Shown here piece after piece: positions 27,069 through 35,803 of a stretch of 64,000 nucleotides of DNA (position 1 is the stretch's first letter; every line of letters begins with the position of its first letter). Both the position numbers and the translations under genes were made by a program. Below the pieces are notes generated by a model. It did not search any database. It saw only the letters and a program-made list of their open reading frames with translations, and was not told the DNA's origin. The stretch is from Alteromonas gracilis. GTDB taxonomy: Bacteria > Pseudomonadota > Gammaproteobacteria > Enterobacterales > Alteromonadaceae. The stretch is from positions 57,632-121,631 of the forward strand of contig NZ_PVNO01000010.1 in NCBI RefSeq assembly GCF_002993325.1, written 5' to 3'.

Positions 27069-27541
27069 TACTTTTTATGCATCCACTTGAGTGCAGCTTT
27101 ATCGTCAGACGCTTTTGCCGCAACCCATTCAGATCTATCGCCCTTAAACTCTTTCTTCCATAAGGGCACAGACTGTTTAAGCATATCCATTAAATAGCTC
27201 GCAGCATCAAACGCCGCTTGGCGATGGGGGGCCGCAGCACCTACCCATACAATTTGCTCATTATTGTATATACGCCCTACTCTGTGCAGTGCGCCAGCAC
27301 TGTTAAGTGAAAAACGATCAATAGCTTGTTCAACCAGAAGCATTAACGCTTTTTCAGTCATCCCCGGGTAATGCTCTAGCTCAATACCGTCTATATCACC
27401 AGCGCTATTAAAATCTCGCACCAGTCCAGTAAAAGTAACAATAGCGCCGGTGTTGCCACAGGCCTTCTCGTCTGCCGACTGTTTTAGCCTTGCGTACAAC
27501 TCGCCTTGGTCGAAATCTTCAACTTGAACTAGCGCGAACAT
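27068..27541 (-). CDS. moaE: Molybdopterin synthase catalytic subunit MoaE
   Basis: The large subunit of molybdopterin synthase, which adds two sulfurs to precursor Z; 157 residues. Family motifs are GAIVTFTGLVRDFN, LEHYPGMTEKAL, RVGRIYNNEQIVWVGAAAPHRQAAFDAASYLMDMLKQSVPLWKKE (active-site Arg, His-Arg and two Lys) and the closing W-V. It is downstream of moaD by 2 nt and overlaps modA by 1 nt. Confidence 0.95.
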   Translation of the reverse strand: MFALVQVEDFDQGELYARLKQSADEKACGNTGAIVTFTGLVRDFNSAGDIDGIELEHYPGMTEKALMLLVEQAIDRFSLNSAGALHRVGRIYNNEQIVWVGAAAPHRQAAFDAASYLMDMLKQSVPLWKKEFKGDRSEWVAAKASDDKAALKWMHKK

Positions 27542-27543
27542 AG

Positions 27544-27792
27544 CTACCCCCCGGTCACTGGAGGAAAGAGCGCAAGTTCGTCACCGTCGCTAAGTACAGT
27601 TTCAGTATCACAAAGTTCTTGGTTTCGAGCAGTCAGCACACTGCCCTCTAATGCTAACGCCCACTTGTCGCTACGAGTTTTAAGCTGCGATAACACGGTT
27701 TCAATGGTGCTGTTGTTGCTTAATTTAAGCGTAATATTGTCTTCGCCCGTAATCTCTCGGGTTTGTGCAAATGTTTTAAGCGTTATATACAT
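27544..27792 (-). CDS. moaD: Molybdopterin synthase sulfur carrier MoaD
   Basis: A ubiquitin-fold sulfur carrier of 82 residues. The required C-terminal Gly-Gly is present (ALFPPVTGG), to be adenylated by the MoeB-type enzyme and thiocarboxylated. The ATG at 27792 precedes MYITLKTFAQTREITGEDN. It is the immediate upstream partner of moaE. Confidence 0.94.
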   Translation of the reverse strand: MYITLKTFAQTREITGEDNITLKLSNNSTIETVLSQLKTRSDKWALALEGSVLTARNQELCDTETVLSDGDELALFPPVTGG

Positions 27793-27951
27793 GCTTTGCC
27801 TTTTCTATAAATTCTTAGCGACGCCTTGTTCGCGTGTGCTGACTGGTTTATCTTAATTTTCAGAAAGACGTTAATTCTAAAACAGCTTTTCTATTGGGCG
27901 CGCGAACACGTTATGCGCGTTATTTTTAAAGTGCACCTTTCTTCTTGCCCA

Positions 27952-28431
27952 CTATTTAGCAGACTGCCAATGGCCTGTCTTGCCGCCTTTTTTCTCCAGC
28001 ACCCGTACTCCTTCCATATGCATGCCAGGGTCGATGGCTTTACACATATCAAATAAGGTTAACAGCGCCACATTTACGCCCGTGAGCGCTTCCATTTCAA
28101 CGCCGGTTTTACCGCTTAGCTTGCAAAAGCAGGTAGCTTTAATACGGTTTTGGTCAGCTTGAATGTCAAAGTTAACATCCACCTTTGACAGCGCCAGTGG
28201 GTGACAAAGAGGAATAAGGTCAGCGCAGCGTTTCGCCCCTTGAATACCCGCTACACGGGCAACCGCAAATACATCACCTTTGGCAATTTTCGCTTCAGAG
28301 ATTTGGCGAATAACGTCTTCGCTTACGTATAAAAAGCCTTCTGCTGTGGCTTCTCGCTTGGTAACGTCTTTGTCACTGACGTCTACCATATTGGCTTCGC
28401 CGCCAGCGTTTAAATGGCTAAAGGTACTCAT
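27952..28431 (-). CDS. moaC: Cyclic pyranopterin monophosphate synthase MoaC
   Basis: It works with MoaA to convert GTP to cyclic pyranopterin; 159 residues. Motifs are MVDVSDKDVTKREA, KGDVFAVARVAGIQGAKRCADLIPLCHPLALSKVDV (catalytic Lys and His), GVEMEALTGVNVALLTLFDMCKA and KKGGKTGHW. Its start overlaps the moaB stop by 4 nt. moaA itself is not in this window. A 159-nt gap with nothing recognisable separates it from moaD. Confidence 0.96.
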   Translation of the reverse strand: MSTFSHLNAGGEANMVDVSDKDVTKREATAEGFLYVSEDVIRQISEAKIAKGDVFAVARVAGIQGAKRCADLIPLCHPLALSKVDVNFDIQADQNRIKATCFCKLSGKTGVEMEALTGVNVALLTLFDMCKAIDPGMHMEGVRVLEKKGGKTGHWQSAK

Positions 28432-28934
28432 GCTTCCACCAGATGCTTTACAAAGTTACACGGTCTAAAGTCGGCATCAAGTTGGCTAGAAATAATCTTT
28501 TCCCACGCCGTACGACACGCGCCTGTCGAGCCTGGCAGGCAGAAAATAACCGTATTATTGGCAAAGCCCGCTACAGCGCGAGACTGAATGGTCGATGTAC
28601 CAATCTCTTCATAGCTAATTTGACGAAATAGCTCACCAAAGCCGTCGACCTCTTTGTCGAACAATACGCTAATGGCCTCTGGTGTTGAATCGCGATGCGT
28701 AAAGCCTGTACCACCGGTAATTAATACTGCGTGAATGTTCTTGTCGGCAATCCACTTCGACACCACGGCGCGCTGCTGATAAATATCGTCTTTCACCAAA
28801 TCGCGATCGTAAAGCTTATGGCCAACCGAAGTCAGTGCCTCTTTCAGGTAATCTCCCGACTTGTCGTTTTCAAGTGTGCGCGTATCGGAAATAGTGAGTA
28901 CGGCTATATTAAGGGGTTGGCTGACAGCTGACAT
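28428..28934 (-). CDS. moaB: Molybdenum cofactor protein MoaB
   Basis: A MogA/MoaB-fold protein of 168 residues, thought to help adenylate molybdopterin or to be a MogA relative. Motifs are IAVLTISDTRT, DKSGDYLKEAL, AVLITGGTGFTHRDSTPEA and FCLPGSTGACRTAWEKIISSQLD. I start at the ATG at 28934 (MSAVSQPLN), which follows AGGA; the open frame runs 19 codons further up without a ribosome-binding site. It is first gene of the moaBCDE-modABC operon. A divergent moeB-like gene begins 125 nt away. Confidence 0.93.
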   Translation of the reverse strand: MSAVSQPLNIAVLTISDTRTLENDKSGDYLKEALTSVGHKLYDRDLVKDDIYQQRAVVSKWIADKNIHAVLITGGTGFTHRDSTPEAISVLFDKEVDGFGELFRQISYEEIGTSTIQSRAVAGFANNTVIFCLPGSTGACRTAWEKIISSQLDADFRPCNFVKHLVEA

Positions 28935-29058
28935 ATGAAATCCTAATTTGATATGCGACATTTTGGCGGTTTTTGATAAAGTACCAGCCAAAATACTATT
29001 TGGTAATCACTTTATAAGGGTGCATGCCATGAATTCAACAACTAAGTTGGCATAAACT

Positions 29059-29829
29059 ATGTTTAAAAGCCTAACTAATCAGCAGGCTATGCGCTATAAC
29101 CGTCATATTGTGCTTCCCAAAATAGACCTAGAAGGTCAAGAAGCACTGCTTAACGCCAATATTTGTATTATTGGTATTGGTGGGCTTGGCACCGCGGCCG
29201 CCACTAGCCTTTGCGCCAGTGGAGTGGGTTATCTTACACTTATCGACCACGACACAGTCGAGGCCACTAACCTTCCAAGGCAAACCTTGTTTAGCGAGCA
29301 GGATGTAGGGATAAGTAAAGTAGAAGCGGCTAAAGCGCGGCTTACCGCAATTAACAGCAACTGCGACATTACCGTAATGGAAGAACCGTTTTCGGCACCC
29401 GGCACTACTCAGCTTTCACCAGCATTGAAACAAGCCATAGAGCGTGCTGACGTTGTGCTGGATTGCACCGACAATACAGACTCACGAGATTTAATAAACC
29501 TATTGTGTTTTAAACTAAATACGCCGCTAGTATCGGGCGCGGCCATTCGCTTTGAAGGCCAGCTTTTCGTAGCTATACCCGGCGAAAGCCGTTGCTATGC
29601 ATGCTTGCGGACGCTATTTGAATCGCCTGATTTAAGCTGTGTTGAGGCAGGTATATTCTCGCCAGTAGTAAATATTGTTGGTACTTACCAAGCAATGCTA
29701 GCTATGCAAGTATTGATGGATTTCGATAATATTCCTAAAAACACGTTAATGACGTTTGATGCTCTGTCGCACGAGTGGCGAAACTGGAAGCTACCTAAAG
29801 GCGTGGACTGCGAGCTATGTGCTTACTAA
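29059..29829 (+). CDS. moeB: MoeB/ThiF-type adenylyltransferase
   Basis: An E1-like enzyme of 256 residues (E. coli MoeB 249) that adenylates the MoaD C-terminus. It shows QAMRYNRHIVLPKIDLEGQEAL, the ATP loop IIGIGGLGTAAATSLCASGVGYLTLIDHD, the Arg-finger region LPRQTLF, the catalytic DCTDNTDSR and zinc cysteines (CYACL and a C-terminal CELC). The Cys in LSCVEAGIFSPVVNIVG is conserved. It is divergent from the moa-mod operon. Because ThiF is similar, the context decides for MoeB. Confidence 0.92.
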   Translation: MFKSLTNQQAMRYNRHIVLPKIDLEGQEALLNANICIIGIGGLGTAAATSLCASGVGYLTLIDHDTVEATNLPRQTLFSEQDVGISKVEAAKARLTAINSNCDITVMEEPFSAPGTTQLSPALKQAIERADVVLDCTDNTDSRDLINLLCFKLNTPLVSGAAIRFEGQLFVAIPGESRCYACLRTLFESPDLSCVEAGIFSPVVNIVGTYQAMLAMQVLMDFDNIPKNTLMTFDALSHEWRNWKLPKGVDCELCAY

Positions 29830-29920
29830 ATATACGTGCTTTTGCAGCATGTATGATAATAGCTGTGTTTAAAAGCAACAGACTAAAACAAAGAACAAGA
29901 CAGAAAATAGGTTGATTTAA

Positions 29921-30076
29921 ATGACAACCCAAGTAGTGAAAAAACACATGGTAGTGGCGCAAAACGCGTCTGGACGTAACATGAACGTGCCAATTTATCG
30001 AATGAAGGGCGCGCGCCCCGGCCCCACCGTGTACATTCAAAGTTCTATTCACGGTGCTGAAGTGCAAAATACGTAA
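29921..30076 (+). pseudogene. 5' fragment of split succinylglutamate desuccinylase/aspartoacylase-family gene
   Basis: The ATG at 29921 begins MTTQVVKKHMVVAQNASGRN and runs through PGPTVYIQSSIHGAEVQ, the Zn-binding His-x-x-Glu segment of M14-type AstE/AspA deacylases. After codon 49 (CAA, 30065-30067) the sequence turns into element DNA and stops three codons later (AAT ACG TAA). The continuation GNVVIYHL is found 28.2 kb away at 58259. The gene is therefore disrupted by insertion. An intact homologue is carried inside the element at 56876-58012. Confidence 0.95.
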
Positions 30077-30096
30077 TTGTATTTTTATGGATACTA
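30063..30096 (+). repeat. Left attachment site (attL) with internal GGATACTA motif
   Basis: The 5-bp core TGCAA (30063-30067) is shared with the right end. The motif GGATACTA at 30089-30096, 21 nt inside, faces an inverted copy TAGTATCC at 58223-58230, 23 nt inside the right end. A further GGATAC lies at 30153-30158. These look like recombinase-binding arms. Confidence 0.7.
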
Positions 30097-30159
30097 TTTG
30101 ACTGCACTATTTTTTTGTCTAGCCTTTACAGAAAGTGTGTAAAAAATAGATGGGATACA

Positions 30160-32232
30160 ATGGCAAAGAGGAAAAATACCAGACTTAGTACAACAAAAGC
30201 TGAATGTTTAACTTCAAATGCTTCTTCTATCCAAGGCTTTACAGAATACGAGCCGTACGTGATTATCAAAACAAATCACGATTTAAGATCATTCAAAGTA
30301 TGGTTTGAAAAGAATGACGATCACATGGTCAATACAAGCAAAGAGAAAATGCGTTTGTGTAAGGGCAAAAAGTCAAGTAATTGGATTGTAGAAGACCGAC
30401 TAAATGTTGCTGACAGTTTTTCTAAAGATGTTGCTAGAGCATTTGCATTTTGGCTTAAGCAAGAATTGCCTTCATACAGTGCAATAACAAATGCAATGAG
30501 ACAAATATGTCGTTTCATGGCCTTTATTGATGCCAATCCACTAATAACCGATATCTCTGAGCTAACCAACAAAGTCCTATTGGCTTTTGAGTCTCATGAA
30601 AAAGACAGAGCAAGCTATTTTAAAACAATTTTTAAGTTGCATCCGCGTGTGGATTTCAGCGAACTGGAATACTCCTTCAAAAAACGCAGAAAGAATCACG
30701 CAATGCGAGGAGCGTTTCAGAACAAGCATGAGCCTTTTAATGAGGTGGAAGCATTTTCTTTGGCTGAATTTTCAGAAAGAGAACATTTCCAACTAGTTGG
30801 CTTTGTAATGCATCGTATAGATCTAATAACAAAGCGACGAACGGAACTATTTGAGGCTGATGCTGAACCGCTAAGAAAAATAGGATGTTTACTCAGTGAC
30901 TCTTATTCAACCACTTTTCCTAGTAAACGTGAATTTCTACCCGGAAGGAGTGCAGCTTCTCGAATACGGAAGTTACATGATAATGATCCAAAAATGGCAA
31001 TTGATTTGCTTCATAAAAATATGATGCTCTTAGCTCGGGATAGCTCGAATAGTGGAGTTGATTTTACTGGTATTGTAAACAGTCTGAGACAAAGCACCAG
31101 TGTTTATGGGAAAGGTTTATTCAATAATTACCTCGCTTATCTTGAGATCTTGTATGAACCAACTAACTTGAGTGTAGCATCAAAAGATAGAACAAGATTC
31201 AAGGACTATAAAAGAACGATCGTCTGTCGAACACCACTAAATGAAATTGCGCTTATACTGGCCATTATTATTCAAACAGGGGTGAATTTAGAAGTCGTGA
31301 CATCACTTAAGCGCTACTACGGGGGGCGGCATTGGGCGAAGAACTTTGACATTGATATTGATGCGAAAACTTCACAGAAAATGAAGGTTGTGCGTCTTGT
31401 TGGGATCAAGAGAAAAATGGGTGTTGCTCCTCCCAAAGAGATATCAATTAGAGTTCCTGTCGATTCATACCTTTTTCGCGTTTTAATATTGTACGAAGAA
31501 ATATTTTCAGTCCCGGGTAGTGATTTATTTTTTTCAGGGATGCATGTAGGTAATGCGAAAAGAGATTTTTGCAGCGTATATAAAATAAAATCAGATGACG
31601 GTGATACGTTAACCAGCATTGATACAACTAAAATTCGAAAAAGTTTTGCAGGTGCCAAACTTGCAAAATTAGTTGAAGAATCTGAAAGCGGTGAAGAATT
31701 AGAAAGGAGATTAAGGGAATCGCTTAATCATAAGTCCTTTGATACAACTATTTTTTCTTATTTGATGAAATCGGGGACAGGGCATCTGGTATACAGCAGT
31801 GCCGTTATCGCTCTCACGAATAAAATGCTGCAGGATGCAATAGCTTTTAAAGGCAAGTTCTTTAACAAAAACAACAAACAGCAGTCGTCTACGAAAATAC
31901 CTGTTTATCTATGTGACTGCTCAGACCCAAAAAGTCCTACTCATGGTATCCCTATTGCAAACCAATGCAAGCAGTATGATTTGTGTTTAGGTTGTGAGCG
32001 AAGTGAAGTATACGCAGAACATATCCCAAGAATTTGCTACAGAATATTGCAGTATGAAAAAGTACCACAGCCTATAGATATTATACTCGCTGACCGAAAA
32101 GCAATCGCACTTGATTGCCTGGCTAAATTTGAGTCTGCCCATCCCTATGGAGCACAGATTGTAGAGCGCGGATATCAACTTGCGAATCAAGCAGTGATTG
32201 ATAATAAGCCTTTATTACCCCCAATTTTATAA
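30160..32232 (+). CDS. Large tyrosine-recombinase-like protein (partly degenerate catalytic set)
   Basis: A 690-residue protein, first of the recombination module. The C-terminal half has the layout of a tyrosine recombinase. The box-I region TGVNLEVVTSLKRYY has Asn where the catalytic Arg normally sits. The box-II region DTTKIRKSFAGAKLAKL keeps the Arg (about 493) but not the His. NHKSFDTTIFSYL supplies the second His and the nucleophile-position Tyr (about 534). After this comes a Cys-rich tail (CDCSDPKSPTHGIPIANQC, CLGC) that may bind zinc. I start at the ATG at 30160; an open frame reaches back to 30115. The missing Arg suggests a structural or partner role, as in multi-recombinase elements. 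It overlaps nothing; the next gene follows within 20 nt. Confidence 0.75.
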   Translation: MAKRKNTRLSTTKAECLTSNASSIQGFTEYEPYVIIKTNHDLRSFKVWFEKNDDHMVNTSKEKMRLCKGKKSSNWIVEDRLNVADSFSKDVARAFAFWLKQELPSYSAITNAMRQICRFMAFIDANPLITDISELTNKVLLAFESHEKDRASYFKTIFKLHPRVDFSELEYSFKKRRKNHAMRGAFQNKHEPFNEVEAFSLAEFSEREHFQLVGFVMHRIDLITKRRTELFEADAEPLRKIGCLLSDSYSTTFPSKREFLPGRSAASRIRKLHDNDPKMAIDLLHKNMMLLARDSSNSGVDFTGIVNSLRQSTSVYGKGLFNNYLAYLEILYEPTNLSVASKDRTRFKDYKRTIVCRTPLNEIALILAIIIQTGVNLEVVTSLKRYYGGRHWAKNFDIDIDAKTSQKMKVVRLVGIKRKMGVAPPKEISIRVPVDSYLFRVLILYEEIFSVPGSDLFFSGMHVGNAKRDFCSVYKIKSDDGDTLTSIDTTKIRKSFAGAKLAKLVEESESGEELERRLRESLNHKSFDTTIFSYLMKSGTGHLVYSSAVIALTNKMLQDAIAFKGKFFNKNNKQQSSTKIPVYLCDCSDPKSPTHGIPIANQCKQYDLCLGCERSEVYAEHIPRICYRILQYEKVPQPIDIILADRKAIALDCLAKFESAHPYGAQIVERGYQLANQAVIDNKPLLPPIL

Positions 32233-32248
32233 AGTGATAAGGATGAAT

Positions 32249-34453
32249 ATGATGAATATTGATGTTCAATCACATTTAGAAATTGAAAAGCATGAAAGTA
32301 GTCTTTATGAAAAAGGGAAAAAGCAATGGGGTGTACTTGATACCATTATAGTTGAAGCAAAGAGGCATCCTCTGAGCTTTACTGAAAAGGGTTATCTTGA
32401 CCAAGAGTGGATATTTAACAATAGCGAGCACACAGGTCTGTATTGGGGGAAATATTTAAATATACATTTCTACCTCCCTCTACAAATCTATTTAAAGAAC
32501 CTAACAATATACTTAATTGAAGTAGAGCATTTGGCTTATAAAACTGTAGTTGGTGCAATGACAAGCTTCATGACACAGATTGTTCCAGCCTTGGAGGAAT
32601 TTGGTACTCCGGTTTTAAAAGCAACCAAAAATTCACCTTTTCTGCCCTTGGGATTTCTTGAGCCCGACGACATCGCTCTTATTTTGAATAAAATAACAAA
32701 AGTGAACGGCCAAATAGGAGAAGCTACTTTACGGATCTTGGACATAATGGAAAAAACGCAGAAACGTAAGGAAGAGGGATTTAACTTTTTTACAGCGGGT
32801 CTGATTACCCCTTGGCAAAATGAAGGAACTGTTTACTCAAGTTACCTTAAGCAGATGAAGGAACGATATGGTTTGGTTTCTGAAACTAGGCCATATTCAC
32901 CTTTTACGGATGAAATAGTTGCTCAAATAGTTGAACCCGCCATGAAGTTCCTGGACGGAATTTGTGTTAGCCCATCCAATAAACCAAACAAAACATCAAT
33001 AGAGAATTTACAATTTTCCAAAAGTGATCTTTCGGCACCAATTGTTAGCATTCTTAATGCCGTCAAGGAGGTCAGAAAGCATTCTACTCATACACAGTGT
33101 GTAAAATTGATAAATCGTGATAAAAAATTCAAAAAATTGATGGCAAAACATGAACGCTATATTAGTGAATTGCATCCAGTATTAGCTGCGAATAGGGTAA
33201 ACAGACCTGACGATAAGCAAATGCATGGAACCATTTTAAAGTCATGGTTTAGCAAACTGTTTGAAATCACACAGTTTGCAGCTGTGTGGATAATTGCGCT
33301 TAGTACAGGGCTTAGAAATGTAGACCTAAGATTTCTTGATGCAAGTACGTGTCTGCATTATTCCAATAAGTTTAAAATTTGGTATGTGAAAGCTGACTTG
33401 CAAAAGACCAATAACACAATATACATACCGATTGGCCCACCTGCAGTTAAAGCTCTAAAACTTCTAAACTGGCTTCGAACATTTGACTCCACAATCCTGA
33501 TTCAGTCGAGAGTATTTTTGTTTAACGACAACAATGACAGGGTTAAAAATGCTTATATGGGTGGGAGTACGTTGAATACTAAACTAAAGCGCTTCGCAGA
33601 GCACTACGGTATTAGTCTCACTTTTGATAATGGAACAGAAGGAACATGTCATTGTATTCGAGCGACTTTAGCTGGATATGTAGGAAGACACTCCGTATTA
33701 GCTGTATTAATTCTGAAAAAATTATTTGGCCATTCTAATCATCTAATGCCCGATCGCTATTTACACCACAATGTATTAGTGACCAAATTTAGAGATGAAA
33801 AGTTAGATCAAATGCACTCCAAATTTGCTCATGAAATTGCAACATCAATCGCTAATAAGGAAGTAGCAGGCATAAAAGGAAATGAATTACTAAAAGGTGC
33901 TGCCCATCTTAGAGAAAAGATCAGGCTGGAGAACGACAGTCTAACAGAAATGGATGTGCATAAAAAACTGACAGACGTGCTAAAAGAAATCATTTTAAAT
34001 GATATCAAAAACGAGCAAACTCAAACATTACTTACGCCGATGGGTGTCATATGCATGCGAGCGACTAATCACAGTACCGACAGTCCCTGTTCAGCAACAA
34101 TAAATAAAGCAGAACGCGATAAGGCGGGTGTAAGTAGGGCAATGTTTGGCACTCTGCCGCAACTGCCTAATCCGGCGCAGTGTATCGGTCTGGATTGCCC
34201 TGATGCACTGGCAACCAAAACACATTCCCTGCCCTTACTAGAACAATTTGACTGGTACACCAATGTGTATCGTCAGTGTACTGATAAAAATCGTGATATA
34301 GACGAAGACGCTAAACATTTTATCGATACCTACTACCCGATTGTCATGGCAAATGACATGCTGACCGAAGCGGAATCGTTCAGGAAAAAGTACAGCTCGG
34401 CACTGTGTCAACTCTATGCCGATAGCAAACCAGAGGGATATTTCGGTGTCTGA
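32249..34453 (+). CDS. Large tyrosine recombinase / integrase
   Basis: A protein of about 734 residues with a full catalytic set: Arg in WIIALSTGLRNVDLRFLD (about 355), the HxxR pair in TCHCIRATLAGYVGRH (His 468, Arg 471), His in KLFGHSNHL and Tyr in DRYLHHNVL (about 504). The N-terminal 300 residues are likely DNA-binding and helical. A 230-residue C-terminal extension has Cys clusters near SPCSAT and CIGLDCPD. AAGG at 32239-32242 places the start at the ATG at 32249 or 32252 rather than at an earlier in-frame codon. Its stop overlaps the next gene by 8 nt, so the recombinases form one transcript. Confidence 0.85.
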   Translation: MMNIDVQSHLEIEKHESSLYEKGKKQWGVLDTIIVEAKRHPLSFTEKGYLDQEWIFNNSEHTGLYWGKYLNIHFYLPLQIYLKNLTIYLIEVEHLAYKTVVGAMTSFMTQIVPALEEFGTPVLKATKNSPFLPLGFLEPDDIALILNKITKVNGQIGEATLRILDIMEKTQKRKEEGFNFFTAGLITPWQNEGTVYSSYLKQMKERYGLVSETRPYSPFTDEIVAQIVEPAMKFLDGICVSPSNKPNKTSIENLQFSKSDLSAPIVSILNAVKEVRKHSTHTQCVKLINRDKKFKKLMAKHERYISELHPVLAANRVNRPDDKQMHGTILKSWFSKLFEITQFAAVWIIALSTGLRNVDLRFLDASTCLHYSNKFKIWYVKADLQKTNNTIYIPIGPPAVKALKLLNWLRTFDSTILIQSRVFLFNDNNDRVKNAYMGGSTLNTKLKRFAEHYGISLTFDNGTEGTCHCIRATLAGYVGRHSVLAVLILKKLFGHSNHLMPDRYLHHNVLVTKFRDEKLDQMHSKFAHEIATSIANKEVAGIKGNELLKGAAHLREKIRLENDSLTEMDVHKKLTDVLKEIILNDIKNEQTQTLLTPMGVICMRATNHSTDSPCSATINKAERDKAGVSRAMFGTLPQLPNPAQCIGLDCPDALATKTHSLPLLEQFDWYTNVYRQCTDKNRDIDEDAKHFIDTYYPIVMANDMLTEAESFRKKYSSALCQLYADSKPEGYFGV

Positions 34454-35450
34454 TAATTTGCAATCGATAGCGACTGATAAGCCTAAGTCAAAGCGTGACA
34501 GCCGTTCACATGACCAGCGAGTTGCAGACCTTGAGGCGGCATTTACTAAATTGAAAGCAAAGGCCATTGCAACGGGCATTAAAACCGATGCCAGTGCCGC
34601 GAAGGTGCTTGAAGCTGGCAGAGTCAATCGCACTTATTTTTATATTAAGGATAAGCTTAAGGACAAGGCTGCACTTGCCAAATACCACGCAGTACGAGAT
34701 GCCATACAGGATTTTCAGGATAACTTTGAACGCTTTGGTGGCGATACGGTGGTTAACCAACTTAGAGCAAAGCTTGAGCTGGCAGAAGCCCAGCGCAACC
34801 AGATAGCCCAGACCCTGACGGAGCAGCAAAAGCTGGTCGCAGGATTGCAAAACGATAATGCCGCACTTAAGAAAAAAGTGCGCCTGCAAAGTGACCATAT
34901 GATTGATGTGGTGCATTCTGCAACGGTTAAATCAAGACCTAACAACAATGTGTTTGGCGAAGTACGAATTATCTCACCAGATACCTATCTATGGCGAAAC
35001 GGACAATATCTATTTGATGATGAAAAAGTGCGTCAGCATGCGTGGGAGCGAGCCAAAATTGATTTAAAACAAGCCTTGCAGCGGCCATTCTCGATGCGAG
35101 TATATTTGCTGGTTGGTCCTCCATGTGCAGGGAAATCGACATGGGCAAAAGCGTATTCGAATTTCTACCCCGATTTACATAGTGTCGTAATTGATGCGAC
35201 GAATCTAACAGCGTTTAGTCGCCTGGAGTGGGTATCACAAGTTAACAAGTATCGCACCAATGATACCCGTATTTGCGCCGTTGTGTTCCTCACACCCAAG
35301 TCGGTGCTGCAAAGTCGAAATAATCGAAGAGAGCCAACAAAGCGCGTAGATGATGCGCTCTTATTGCAAAAGTTCGACCAACTGGAGTTCCCAAATCTAT
35401 TGCATGAAGACATCGATGAAATGATTGTAGTAAGGACTGAGCATGACTAA
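34446..35450 (+). CDS. Helix-turn-helix / coiled-coil / P-loop ATPase of the recombination module
   Basis: A 334-residue protein of three parts. Residues 15-90 are basic and helical, with a likely DNA-binding core (DASAAKVLEAGRVNRTYFYIKDKL). Residues 95-165 are a coiled coil (QLRAKLELAEAQRNQIAQTL). The C-terminal half has a Walker A YLLVGPPCAGKSTWAKAY and a kinase-like lid region (KSVLQSRNNRREPTKRVDDALL). The GTG at 34446 follows GAGGG eight bases upstream and overlaps the preceding stop. Similar small DNA-binding partners accompany paired recombinases in Tn554-like elements (TnpC, DUF6262), but the P-loop kinase-like domain is unusual there. The function is inferred as an accessory factor for integration. 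Confidence 0.7.
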   Translation: MSDNLQSIATDKPKSKRDSRSHDQRVADLEAAFTKLKAKAIATGIKTDASAAKVLEAGRVNRTYFYIKDKLKDKAALAKYHAVRDAIQDFQDNFERFGGDTVVNQLRAKLELAEAQRNQIAQTLTEQQKLVAGLQNDNAALKKKVRLQSDHMIDVVHSATVKSRPNNNVFGEVRIISPDTYLWRNGQYLFDDEKVRQHAWERAKIDLKQALQRPFSMRVYLLVGPPCAGKSTWAKAYSNFYPDLHSVVIDATNLTAFSRLEWVSQVNKYRTNDTRICAVVFLTPKSVLQSRNNRREPTKRVDDALLLQKFDQLEFPNLLHEDIDEMIVVRTEHD

Positions 35451-35628
35451 GAAGCAGTTAATTTACGCATACGAAAGAAACACCATTGGTAAGCTGTAAT
35501 TGGGGCAACTAAGACGTATGGTGCTAACCGATTTATTGAGGTCCTTCGAGAATAACCCCGTATTGGCGCAATCCTACTTTAAGGGTAAAGGCAATAAAAT
35601 TACATGTCATGCTGCGCATGGACATTGA
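35443..35628 (+). other. Possible decayed ORF between module genes
   Basis: An ATG at 35443, overlapping the previous stop, begins MTKKQLIYAYERNTIGKL and meets TAA at 35497. The same frame then stays open for 42 codons (LRRMVLTDLLRSFENNP) to a TGA at 35626. One point stop could have split a small gene, or the short ORF is accidental. No family is recognised. Confidence 0.3.
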
Positions 35629-35662
35629 ATTTTATACGGTGATTGGTGTTGAGAGATGCATA

Positions 35663-35803
35663 ATGGAAGAGCGAAAATGGCTTTTTACGGCACTGACAAA
35701 AGCAAAACATAAGGCTATGTTACTGGTTGAATATGAAGCTTTGCAAAGCGCCGTTGACGCCGGATTTAAAGCGGATGAGATTATTGGGGAGTGGTCGTTA
35801 TGA
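35663..35803 (+). CDS. Small ORF translationally coupled to the third recombinase
   Basis: A 46-residue helical peptide (MEERKWLFTALTKAKHKAML to GEWSL). Its stop overlaps the ATG of the recombinase at 35800 by 4 nt (ATGA), which suggests real translation and coupling. The frame also opens further up to 35609. No family is recognised. It may be the intact end of the decayed ORF just upstream. Confidence 0.45.
   Translation: MEERKWLFTALTKAKHKAMLLVEYEALQSAVDAGFKADEIIGEWSL

Noticed and set aside
28935..29058. Molybdenum-cofactor riboswitch or ModE site before moaB
   Set aside because: The gap is only 124 nt and shows no recognisable aptamer folding pattern or ModE palindrome.
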